Assembly: GCA_016748015.1 (NCBI GenBank)
Contig: JAAOMT010000697.1
Location: 665,145 to 729,144, forward strand
DNA from: Geosiphon pyriformis
Taxonomy: Eukaryota; Glomeromycota; Glomeromycetes; Archaeosporales; Geosiphonaceae
Direction of reading: 5' to 3'
Length of the DNA stretch: 64,000 nucleotides
Part shown: one piece after another, positions 22,700 to 32,175 of the stretch
How positions within the stretch are numbered: the first letter of the stretch is position 1
Layout: every line of letters starts with the position of its first letter
Position numbers and translations under genes: made by a program
The notes under the pieces: model-generated
Databases searched by the model: none
Seen by the model: only the letters and a program-made list of their open reading frames with translations
Told to the model about the DNA's origin: nothing

Positions 22700-23420
22700 T
22701 TATCCTAGAAGACATCACCTTTAACAACCCAGAACTCGATCAACAACCAACAATACTTACCAACAACATCTCACCAGCAATTGTTACCAATAACGAGTTG
22801 TTAACAGCCATCTTTCTGTTTGAATTCGAAAAAGTTATGTGAGTTCCCTTATTTAGTGAAACAGCTCTAGAAGAAAAACTTATTACTGCCATGTACACCA
22901 ATGTGAAAGTTAATGGCCACTTTATTAAGTTAATTCTTAACAGTGGTTCAGCAAACAGCATTATCACATGACAACTCATGAATCAATTAGGTCGCTGAGT
23001 TGATTGAGCTGTCAATGCTAGAATCATTACTGTCGATGGCGCCACAAAAACACCTATTGGTAAAATTGATGACTTCCTGATTGAAGTTAATGACATCATT
23101 ACTCCCATCAAAGTTTTGGTGATGGAAGCAACCCAATACCAAGCACTAATGGGCAATAATTGGTTGTCTAAAAACAATGCCATCCTCGACTGAACCACAC
23201 AAGAGCTTCAGTTCAGCCAAAATGGCCAACACACATGAGTACCAGCAATGTGTGGCCATTTCAAATCTAACCATGTCACAACATCAGCACCACTTATCGA
23301 CCTCAAAAAGAAAAAACTAAAGCCTACTTGGGAGGTGTATTAAGCATTGTGAGCTGATGTCGACCACAACAAACTGCCACCAATACTTGCCTGGGATGAC
23401 AATAACAATAGAAAAGAGGA
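22700..23420 (+). pseudogene. Element A aspartic protease
   Basis: Retropepsin-like protease that cleaves Gag-Pol. The active-site segment reads LILNSGSANSIIT where copies 2 and 4 have LILDSG and DSGS, so here the catalytic Asp has become Asn. Downstream is the flap/alpha region ..ATKTPIGKIDDFLIEV.. and ..EATQYQALMGNNWL... Several TGA codons occur where other copies have Trp or Arg. It follows the gag tail in the same frame, consistent with one Gag-Pol frame. Confidence 0.8.
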
Positions 23421-23639
23421 ACAAAGAAAGAATTTATCTGTGGAACCACTATCAATGCTTGAACTGATAACAAAGACCACTATAAGCTACCACTAATACT
23501 ATCATGGGATAACAACCCAAAGGGAAAGCAAAAAGAGGAACTTATCTGGGAAATGAACGACCTGACCTGGACCAACAATGATGAAAGGGAACTGATACCA
23601 AGCTGGGAATAGAAAAAAAGCAACCAAGAGAAAGGAAAA

Positions 23640-24350
23640 GTGAAAGAAAAAGAGCCACTGCCAACAAACCCATATACTTCCTATCAAATCACAACACCAC
23701 AACAATTTACCTATCGCCAATCCAAACTAGTGTGTATTAATTGTGACAAGAAATTGTCATCAATGGGCACATGCTATGGCAATAACAAAGAATATCAGAC
23801 AGCAACCAAGTTCTATTGCCATACATGCCTTATTAAATGCTTTGGAAGACCAAAGCGAGTGGAAAAATGAGATAATACATCATGTTTAGCCTGTGGCAAA
23901 ACTCTTCTCGACAAAGGAATGTGGAATGACATTTCTGGGAAAGGAGGAACATGCAATGTTTCCTGCCAATACACAATTCTCATCAGTGACTGGGTCAAGA
24001 AAGGGACACCAATAGAAGCCACCTGGAGAAAAGCTGTATAGTGATTGGACAGTTGTCCACACAACAATGATAAATTATGGTAAATGGCAATCACCAAAAT
24101 TGAAGGTGCATCACCAGAAGAAATCAGGACAATTAAAAACAACCCACCAAAACCCATTGAGCTTGACTGGAACGCAAAGCCAGTCATAAATTTCCTGAAA
24201 CCAGAAAAGTTCCATAAACACTACCAAAACTTGGCACTCACTAGAACAATGACTAGCACAGTTAAATACAAGACTGTGTCACTATTGTTTAATTCCCAGT
24301 GACTTTGAATATTGTGATGATTGTGACCTTATTTACAATCCACCACCACG
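23640..24350 (+). pseudogene. Element A cysteine-rich module between protease and dUTPase
   Basis: Three cysteine-pair clusters: LVCINCDKKLSS with YCHTCLIKCFG (23725-23850), SCLACGKTLL..TCNVSCQ (23880-23970), and a second unit LCHYCLIPSDFEYCDDCD followed by LIYNPP. The last runs across a frameshift near 24250-24310. CxxC spacing suggests zinc-ribbon folds. All four family-A copies keep these cysteines. I know no named domain for it; nucleic-acid or protein binding is a guess. Confidence 0.65.
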
Positions 24351-24351
24351 C

Positions 24352-24588
24352 ATGATCTACACAATCCCCAAAGAGAAAGAACCAATTAGCAGCTGTGCAT
24401 CGAAGTCAAAATCACTGTTCAATCCCAATTCAAACTCCAACAATGACAACAATGAAAATAATAGTTCCAGCTCCATTCAAAATGACAATAACAATAACAA
24501 CAATATCAACTCAGATTCAAACTCCAACTCAAACTATGAACAATATATCATGCTTCCTGACCTCACCAAAGAACAAAAACTGAAATAG
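24352..24588 (+). CDS. Element A Asn/Ser-rich linker
   Basis: Low-complexity segment rich in Asn, Ser and Asp (about 24415-24540) between the cysteine module and the dUTPase, ending LPDLTKEQKLK. The stop at 24586 replaces a codon that is Trp in copy 2 (KWFSNNNE). Probably a disordered linker of the same polyprotein, not a separate gene. Confidence 0.5.
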   Translation: MIYTIPKEKEPISSCASKSKSLFNPNSNSNNDNNENNSSSSIQNDNNNNNNINSDSNSNSNYEQYIMLPDLTKEQKLK

Positions 24589-24612
24589 TTCAGTAATAAT
24601 AATGAAGGTATT

Positions 24613-25398
24613 ATGCCAGAACGCGCACATGATACTGATGCCGGATTTGACTTGAGGTATCCAGGAAAAGATGCCATCAAATTAGAACCACATTCGTGCA
24701 CTTGCATTGATCTGAAAATAATACTGGAAATCCCAGCAACAACAATGGTTCAACTAGCATTTCAGAGTAGTTTAGCAAAAAGAGGGATTAATATAAGAGG
24801 AGGAATAATTGACACAGAATACATAAGAAATATTATTGCCATGCTACAAAATGACTCAGAAAAAGCCTATATTATAGAGCCAAATGTAAAGATAGCACAG
24901 ACAATATTCTTACCATTGGTTAAAATAGCTCAGTTAGTACCAGTGAGAAATAGGGAAGAGTTAGGAATAACAGCAAGAGGGATACAGGGATTTGGGTCAA
25001 TGGGTAGAATAGATGTACTAGTTAATATGATGGAGAAAAAAATTGTTGGCCAAGGAAAAATTATCTCAACCAGTCAAGTAATTTTCATTCCACTATATGA
25101 CCAATATCTGGTAACAATAGAAAGGAAAGTAAAGGACCAAGCACAAATTTTTGAAGCAGAAGCAAGTCTTTGTGAATCAGAAGAAATTGGACTCATCAAT
25201 CTCCACATACCAGCCAAGAACTATAGCCACATCAAAATTTCTGTCTACAACAACACCAGAAATGTTGTCAATATACCAGAAGGAACCACAATTGGATATT
25301 TGACCACAGAAATAGAGGATCAACCACCAAGTACCATTCCAGACTTTTCACAACTTTGTGGATATGTTGATATCACATCACAAACAATATACAGATAA
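24613..25398 (+). CDS. Element A dUTPase domain plus C-terminal beta-type module
   Basis: Trimeric-type dUTPase, which hydrolyses dUTP to dUMP and pyrophosphate and so keeps uracil out of cDNA (family knowledge). 261 codons with no stop, the longest open stretch in this element. Motifs in order: I HDTDAGFDL; II SSLAKRGI, with the usual Arg changed to Gln; III GGIIDTEY; IV KIAQ; V GIQGFGSMG. Residues from about 155 form a second module (..GLINLHIPAKNYSHIKI.., PEGTTIGYLTTEIEDQPP) that leads into RT. Flanked upstream by the cysteine module and downstream by RT in the same frame, so it is a polyprotein domain. The copy at 34088-34837 has the same layout. A host dUTPase gene is unlikely because of this context. 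Confidence 0.9.
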   Translation: MPERAHDTDAGFDLRYPGKDAIKLEPHSCTCIDLKIILEIPATTMVQLAFQSSLAKRGINIRGGIIDTEYIRNIIAMLQNDSEKAYIIEPNVKIAQTIFLPLVKIAQLVPVRNREELGITARGIQGFGSMGRIDVLVNMMEKKIVGQGKIISTSQVIFIPLYDQYLVTIERKVKDQAQIFEAEASLCESEEIGLINLHIPAKNYSHIKISVYNNTRNVVNIPEGTTIGYLTTEIEDQPPSTIPDFSQLCGYVDITSQTIYR

Positions 25399-25470
25399 AA
25401 TGAATGTTACTTGCTCCAACCAGAACAGTTGAGACAAATGAACATAGAAAACTTAGATCCACTCTAACAT

Positions 25471-26330
25471 ATGCAACTTAAAATGTTGCTCAACAATTTC
25501 AACAACATCTTTGCCAGTGAAAATGAGTTTGGCCGAACTGACATCATCCAGCATCAGATCAAGACTGGAGATGCAATGCCAATTAAACAAAGAGCATACA
25601 GAGTGCCACCAGCCAGCCATGAGATCATTCATCAAGAGATAAACCAAATGCTTAACAATGGGCTAATTCAATCATCAATGAGCCCATGGTTGTCACCAGT
25701 GGTACTTGTCCATAAAAAGAATGAAAAAATCTGATTTTGTGTGAACTACAGAAAACTCAATGGTATAACTAGTGGAGACAACTATCCAACTCCACGAATA
25801 CAGAAATTATTCAACACTTTCAGTAGGAACAAATGGTTATCAACATTAGACTTGGACAGTGGTTACTGACAAGTAGCCATGAATTCAGCCAACAAAGAGA
25901 AGATGGCATTCACTACTAGAGAAGGGAATTTCGAATTTGAAGTGATGCCATTTGGCTTAACCAATGCTCCAGCTACCTTTCAACGGCTAATAGAAATTGT
26001 TTATACTGACTTATTATGGAAATCAGTAGTTGTATACTTGGACAACACCAATGTATTTTCAAAAACATTTGATGATCTTCATCATCTTCAACAAGTGTTT
26101 GAAAAACTAAGAAGAGCAGAACTAAAGTTAAATGCAACAAAGTGTTTTTTTGGCAAGACAAAACTAAAATTCTTGGAACACATAGTCAGCAAAGACAGCA
26201 TCAAAACAGATCCAGAGAAAATAGAGATAGTAAAGAACTCTCCAGTGCTGACCAATATGACAGAACTGAAATCATTCTTGGGATTTGCCAGCTATTATCG
26301 GCATTTTATCAAGAACTTTTCCAAGATAAT
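25471..26330 (+). pseudogene. Element A reverse transcriptase
   Basis: Copies element RNA into cDNA. Sequence: QHQIKTGDAMPIKQRAYR at the N-terminus, SPWLSPVVLVHKK, FCVNYRKLN, STLDLDSGY, FEVMPFGLTNAPATFQRL, then the catalytic box. This reads YLDN (26035-26046) where Ty3 RTs have Y-x-D-D, so one catalytic Asp is Asn. TGA codons at 25732 and 25867 replace the Arg or Ser before FCVNY and the Trp after GY. Thumb region FLGFASYYRHFIKNFSKI is intact. Confidence 0.92.
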
Positions 26331-26379
26331 ACAGCCATTCAACCAACTGCAAACCAAGAATACAAAATATGAATGGACA

Positions 26380-26835
26380 GAAAGTCAACAAAAAGCTTTT
26401 GATATTCTGAAAAGAAAGCTTATTCAAGCTCCAGTACTGATCTATTCAGATCACAACAAACCATTCATTATTACCACCAATGCATCTGGCCAAGCATTGG
26501 GAGCAGTATTATCTCAGAGAGAACCAAACAACAGAGAACATCCAGTAGCATATGCCAGCAGAGGTTTAACACTAGCTGAAAAAAACTATGGAACACCAGA
26601 ACAAAAACACTTAGTGATATACTGAGCAGTCATAAAATGGAAAGAATACTTGAGCCAGAAGTTTGAAGTATACACAGATCACAAAGAATTAACATCACTT
26701 CAAAAACAAGAATTTGGAGATGGAAGACAGTCAAGATGGAAAATGGCACTCACACCATATAATTATACTATACATTATAAAAAGGGAAAAGACAACAGAA
26801 ATGCTGATGGTTTGTTGCGAATGAGACAAATCTAA
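26380..26835 (+). pseudogene. Element A RNase H
   Basis: Degrades RNA in the RNA-DNA hybrid. FIITTNASGQALGAVLSQ carries Asn where the first catalytic Asp should be (family form T-D-A-S). VYTDHKELTSL and the C-terminal KKGKDNRNADGLLRM are present. A TGA at 26623 replaces Trp (YWAVIKWKEYL in family form). Ends at a TAA after MRQI, where the link to integrase follows. Confidence 0.88.
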
Positions 26836-26896
26836 GAACATTTTAACCCAAAATATAACAAAACCAGAACAATACCAACAAAAAATATAACAAAAG

Positions 26897-28300
26897 ATGA
26901 ATATACAAAAATATCAACAACTGCAACATTATATAAACACTCAACAGTTTAAGGAGAATTTATCTCAAATGGAACAAAAGAGTATCAAACAACAATCAAA
27001 ATATTTTATCACTCACCAAAATATACTGTATCAGAAAAATAGAAAAGATTTAGAGCAACCAACCAAAGTAATTACAGAGTCAGAAAAAGAGACAATATTA
27101 TTCAACATGCACTCAAATCCAACAGCAGGACACTTTCACAAAGAAACAACCATAGAAAGAACCAGAAAAAGATACTATTGGCCATTAATATATCCAGACA
27201 TCATCCAATATGTTCAAAATTGTGATGCTTGTCAGCAAAAAAGAGGTACAAAATCCAGTGAACCATTAAGACCAATCAAAGTGGGACAACCATTCGACCA
27301 TGTTGGAATTGATTTAGTCAGATTATTAACAATCACCAGTGGAGGAAACAAGTACATAGCAGTAGCCATGGACTATCTCACTAAATAGTCAGAGACAAAA
27401 GCAATTCAAAGAGCGGATGCAGAATCTGTTGCCCAATTTGTTCATCAAGATTTAATTTGTCGACATGGATGTCCAAAAAAATTATTATCAGACCAAAAAA
27501 CTTATTTTGTGAACAGAACATTAACAGAATTGAGCCAAAAATTCGGAATTAAGAGACCACTATCATCACCATACCATCCACAAACCAATGAATTAGTCGA
27601 AAGATTCAACAGAACATTGTGTGAAGCAATAGCTAAACTCAGCCAAGAAAACCAGAACGATTGGGATTTGTTAATATCATCAGTACTATTTGCTTATCAG
27701 ACAATGAAGCAAGATACTACACAAGCAACACTATTTGAATTAGTATATGGTAGAACAGTAACACTACCAGTGGAAATAGAAGTCAGCACATATCCAACTG
27801 AACTAATAACAGAAGAAAATTTCAAAAACACATTGTTGAGAAGAACATATGACTTAATAGAAACATTAGAAAACAAACAACAAAGAGCAGCTAATAACAT
27901 ACAAAGATCACAAGAGAAACAAAAAAAAAGACATGATAACTAACTACCAGATAAACCAGTTGAATTCAAGATTAAAGACAAAATACTACTATATTGTACC
28001 AAAGTGGAAAAACAATGGAGTAGAAAATTTGACCCCAAATGGGATAGACCATTTCACATAGAAGAAATTCTAGAAAATAGAGCTTACAAATTAAGATTGA
28101 ATAACAAAATCTTGACCAAAGCAGCACATAGAGATTGATTGAAACCATACCACCATATAGCATTATCATCCACCAGTAATATTCTACAATTAGGAGTACA
28201 GAGAATACTAGTCCAACCAGATGAGATTCCACGAGATTTGAAACCAATCATTATCATTAACAACAACACATCCAATTGATTGACAAAAGAATATATAAGA
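26897..28300 (+). pseudogene. Element A integrase
   Basis: HHCC zinc domain HSNPTAGHFHKE..CDACQQK, then the DDE core: GIDLVRLL (first Asp), LLSDQKTYFVN (second Asp) and ELVERFNRTL (Glu). The three catalytic acids are all present. C-terminal KFDPKWDRPFHIEEIL and AHRD..LKPYHHI match the GPY/F-type end of Ty3 integrases; no chromodomain follows. A TAG at 27388 replaces a Trp and a TAA at 27943 a Gln. Otherwise this is the least damaged catalytic domain in the element. Confidence 0.9.
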
Positions 28301-28303
28301 ACA

Positions 28304-28957
28304 TGGTTGACACAACAGAAGAGATCAGAAAAATAAAAATTACGGACAATATCTATTCACTAGTCCAACAAATTTTTCAATTAATCTAATACCAGAAGAT
28401 GGAAATTAAAATCAATCAACAAACCATTCGTTACAAAAATACGGCAAAGATACCACAAAACAAAGCACAGAAAAGACTTGAAAATGTTGTTGACAAGATT
28501 ATGACCAAGATAAAATTGGCCATAACAGAACAACAAATAGTCGGATTACACCAAGAACTTACCAGAGAAACATGGACTTGGTGGACACAACAATTTCCAA
28601 AAAACTATTGTTATTTCTATTTGGAACAACACATAAATATCCAAAATTTGTACACCGACAAAACAAAATGGTTATTTGACACAATAATACTGAGACAACT
28701 AGAACAATTTGTGGAAAAGAACAATCTAACCACACAAGCTCGAGCCATTTACTGGCTATATATGAGATTTCAAAACCGACCAGAAATCTTACTCAACACA
28801 GCAATGGATACAGTTACAAGTAATCAATTGAGAAAAATGACCAACGCCTAATTTGAAGAACTACAAACTAAAATAACACAAGTAATACTCGAAAAAGAAG
28901 TTCAGAAAATAATTCAAGAAGGGGAATTAAAGGAGTTAGATTTTAATGGAGCTTAAT
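28304..28957 (+). CDS. Element A post-integrase ORF (ORF3), unknown function
   Basis: About 217 codons from an ATG (MVDTTEEIRKI) to TAA, broken by TAA at 28388 (Gln in copy 2) and a TAA at 28849 replacing Gln. The main open part is 28399-28851. Helical and charged, with Trp-rich ETWTWWTQQFPKNYCYFYLEQ, LEQFVEKNNLTTQARAIYWLYMRFQN, and a Glu/Lys-rich end. No signal peptide, membrane helix or known domain. Homologues occur at the same place in elements 2 and 5 and, more distantly, in family B, so it is a conserved component of these elements. Candidate roles (particle, targeting, host counter-defence) are only guesses. Confidence 0.65.
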
Positions 28958-28960
28958 ATT

Positions 28961-28975
28961 AAAAGGAGGGAATAA
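28961..28975 (+). promoter_or_regulatory. Polypurine tract of element A
   Basis: AAAAGGAGGGAATAA immediately before the TGTTACTC start of the 3' LTR. Position and purine content fit the plus-strand primer site. Confidence 0.85.
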
Positions 28976-29818
28976 TGTTACTCATAGAATATAAAAAATA
29001 TAGTATTATTAATTAGTAGATATTAGCCAATCAGATATAGACATAGTAAATATAGAATTCCAAGATTTCTCTCAGGAGAATTGCAGGATTCCAAGAAATT
29101 GCAGGATTCCAGAATTCCAGGATTTCTCTCATCAGGAATTGCAGAATTCCAGAAATTCCAGGATTCCTGTTGTAAGGAATTGAGGAATCTCAAATATGTA
29201 TATATAGCAATAATATTAAAAGCAGAAAAGACAGAATTAACACCAAGAATTCTTAGCTTAGTTACCACAATCCTCAAATAAATAATTATTCACTATATCA
29301 AACCCACTCTTCACTATCAACACTTTATGTTAATAGTAATTGATACTTAACCACACTGGAACAATAGCTCTTGATCATGGCTATTGACAGAATACTAACT
29401 TGCAAATTGCCTTGGCTTATTTCTTATTTTATCTTTTATCTTTCTTTATATTTTTTTACTTCTTTATTTTCTGTAATTTTGTTATTGTGCACTAACCAAT
29501 TGATTAAAAGCGCTGATTACTGATGTCAAGGATTGCTTGGTAAAAGACTTCTGCAAGTGGGTAGAACATGTACAGAAAATATGGATTACTTACCAGAGGA
29601 TTGCCAACCACCAAGCCGAGAAAAAAATTAACAGACTTGCGAGTCTAGGAAGCTACAGATAAAACAACTATTAAATCTCTGTTCATTATACAAAGGACTC
29701 ATTTGGAAAACCTTCAGATACCAACCACTTAAAGATATTATCAACAACACGAGTAGTTTTAAGCACCAAGTTATGGGTTTGATATTTGACCTGAGATCCC
29801 AAATAATCACTTGTAACA
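28976..29818 (+). repeat. Element A, 3' LTR
   Basis: 843 bp, beginning TGTTACTC and ending TTGTAACA. Matches 19565-20437, with one U3 repeat unit fewer. Its inverted repeat has loop CTTTA (about 29323-29327). Confidence 0.93.
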
Positions 29819-30035
29819 TTGGCCACCATGCTGAGAAAAAAATTTGATGAAATTGCGATTCCGGGAGGCTACTGAACAACTATTGAATCTCTGTTTATTA
29901 TACAAAAGACTCAACCAAAACCTTCAGATAAAAACAAAGTACCAATCTTACTAATATCATTCACCAGACTAATCATTAAGTACCAAGTTATGAGTTTGTT
30001 ATTTGCCTTAAGACCCCAATTAATCACCTGTAACA
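29819..30035 (+). mobile_element. Element 2, 5' LTR, right part
   Basis: Continues the LTR interrupted at 19564: TTGGCCACCATGCTGAG corresponds to CGGCCACCACACTGAG in the 3' LTR at about 39078. Ends CCTGTAACA and is followed by the hairpin primer-binding region of element 2. Confidence 0.9.
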
Positions 30036-30036
30036 T

Positions 30037-30081
30037 TTGGTGCTTCTTGTAAGGTATAATTTTACAAAGAACCAGCACCAA
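30037..30081 (+). promoter_or_regulatory. Element 2 primer-binding hairpin
   Basis: TTGGTGCT and AGCACCAA pair perfectly; the inner stem TTGTAA with TTACAA is also perfect, around the loop GGTATAAT. Relative to element 3 the first inner pair is T-A instead of C-G, a paired change. Confidence 0.75.
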
Positions 30082-30099
30082 TTACATTCATCCAAAAGT

Positions 30100-31744
30100 G
30101 GCAGAATCAGAAAGAATAGGAGCAAACTATTTAGAATTTGCAAAATCCTTATTTTAACAGTACAGCCAATGATTAAGATTAAACAATAACCATTTTCCAG
30201 CAGAATCAGTCTTCAACTTCTACATCAATGACAAAATCACAGACTACTTAGGAGGAACAATTAACATTGAATCTGCAAGAGAAAATTTCTATACAGAATT
30301 ATTCCAACATACCAGCTTACCAAGAAACTACAGTTTCACACCAATCATCAGGGAAATAAACCAAATCATTGAAAGATATACATAACAACAATTTCCAATC
30401 ACTTATGCAGACAAAGGAAAGAGAAAACTACAAATACCAATAGTGACATTAAAAAGAATCCAACCACCCACTTGGAAGAAAACTAGAGTTGAATTGCTAA
30501 CAAACTCATCATACCACTATACATTAGGAAGTGTCATTAACATCTTATCAACAGACGTGTTTACATCAAATGCAACATCAACATTTGGACAACTTTCATT
30601 TCAAAGTAAACAAAAGAAAGCAGAATTACTAGGAACTTATAACAATTATTTTGAAAAATTTAAATTGTGATTGCCAATGCTATCAAGATTCTGATCACCA
30701 TTACCTCAACCAGATTTCGAAAATGCAAGTCTTTAGGAAATAATGAAATCAGAAGAGGAGGAAAAAAAAAAAGCTGAAGATCAAAAATTTACTTATCAAA
30801 ACCCGATTCCAAAAAACCTAGACATTGAAACCCTAAACTTTTGGACTTAGCAAGATCCAAATTTAGAAAATCCAGAAATTGAAACTCCAAATTTTCAAAC
30901 TTAGCCAAATTGGAATGATCGAAACCCCAATATTAATAATCAACAACACTTACTTCCAGAAATTGTCATCAACCCATCACCAGTTGCTTTATAACAACAG
31001 CCACTACCACAACTCCAAATTCAATTATCACTTTAACCACCACAACTCCAAATTCAATTATCACTTTAACCACCACAACAAATAAACTTGAATCAAATAG
31101 TGTATGCTCCAATAACAAAACTCGAAAAGTTTACTGGCAAAGATGACAATGCCCAAGTATGGCTGAACGATATGGGAAAAGTCATTGCAGCCAATAGATA
31201 AGATAATGCCAAAGCCATATAAGCCATCTCCTACTTTCTCCAGGATATTGCCAACTTATGGTATCAAAGCTTAGCCAACAAACCCCAGGATTTCAATGCA
31301 TTCAAGCTTGCATTACTACAATATTTCAGCAATAATAATAGTATTAATCATCTAGCAAACACTTTCACCACCATCAAACAAGAAGAAAATAAAGCAGTTA
31401 CTATTTATTTAGAATGCTTCTACAGAAATCTGTGTCAAATTCAGGCAATCCAGGCTGATTATTTTACAGCGTCACAAATCCTAAATCAATTCATTAGAGG
31501 CCTATGCAGCAGCATATTCCAGCATGTACATCCAATGTATCCAATAAACCTTCAAGCTGCAGTTACAAATGCTAGAGATTTTGAAACAGCTGAACTCAAA
31601 GCCAACCACATCCAAGCTGTTAATCTAATAATGAATGGATCATCTGAATTGGATTTCAAATTAAAACAATTCAGTAATTCAATTAATCAGAAATTAAAAG
31701 AATACTTAGCTAACAATCAGGCAATTTATCAACCTCTACAATAA
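30100..31744 (+). pseudogene. Element 2 gag (N-terminal part and capsid)
   Basis: Frame starts GTGGCAGAATC (ATG in element A) and runs through the N-terminal region with stops, the open piece 30443-30670, a Gln/Pro linker, then the capsid domain with WYQSLANKPQDFNAFKL and FTTIKQEENKAVTIYL (31260-31420). The open piece 31535-31744 covers the C-terminal helical part. Same TGA after the first region (30692) as in the other three copies. Confidence 0.75.
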
Positions 31745-31833
31745 TGCAATAATCAAGGAAACGCAAATTGTTTTCAGAATTAGTTATGTCCATCATCCTC
31801 AATCAATCAACAGTGGCCACAAAAGATGCATGT

Positions 31834-32150
31834 TTGTCACTACTGTGGTAAACAAAAACATTTGAGGATTGACTGCAGGTTAAGAATAGATAACCAATGA
31901 TCAGAAAATCAATATCAAAACCCCAATTGCTGGTTTCAAACTCCAAGTTACCAAACCAACCCAGTACTATATCAACTGACTTATCTGCTAATGACACAAC
32001 AGCCAATATATTAACCATCTGTATATTAACCTCTAGTTTATAAACTGCAGTTATCAGTAATATATCAACCACCACAGCCACAAATAATTTATCAGGCATC
32101 TGCAATTCAAACATCACCATCAAATCCAGCTCAAATAACATCAGAAAACC
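31834..32150 (+). pseudogene. Element 2 gag zinc knuckle and YQP-rich tail
   Basis: CHYCGKQKHLRIDC (31834-31876) is a CxxCx4Hx4C zinc knuckle with the Gly kept, which would bind element RNA. Followed by repeated IYQP-type units with stops (TAA at Gln positions). Confidence 0.8.
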
Positions 32151-32175
32151 CTAGATTAAGACCCAAAACTGGAGA

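Larger units (their letters stand above)
19565..29818 (+). mobile_element. Element A: complete Ty3 (gypsy) LTR retrotransposon, family A, about 10.25 kb
   Basis: Both LTRs, primer-binding region, polypurine tract and all domains are present in the order gag, protease, cysteine-rich module, dUTPase, RT, RNase H, integrase, ORF3. The RT-RNase H-integrase order defines Ty3. No chromodomain was seen after integrase. Stops, mostly at Trp and Gln codons, and the RT change YLDN make it non-functional as it stands. It is inserted in the 5' LTR of element 2; 4-bp flanks TCAG (left) and TTGG (right) fit a target duplication of TCGG whose CpG decayed on opposite strands. Confidence 0.92.

Noticed and set aside
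27509-28260. Chromodomain after the integrase of element A
   Set aside because: The C-terminus ends shortly after the GPY/F-like segment; no chromodomain pattern (aromatic cage) seen.
20500-28960. UGA read as Trp (alternative genetic code) to explain TGA at Trp positions
   Set aside because: TAG and TAA also replace Trp and Gln in the same elements, and the host genes at 1-9.4 kb use TGG for Trp and TGA as a normal stop (LST8).
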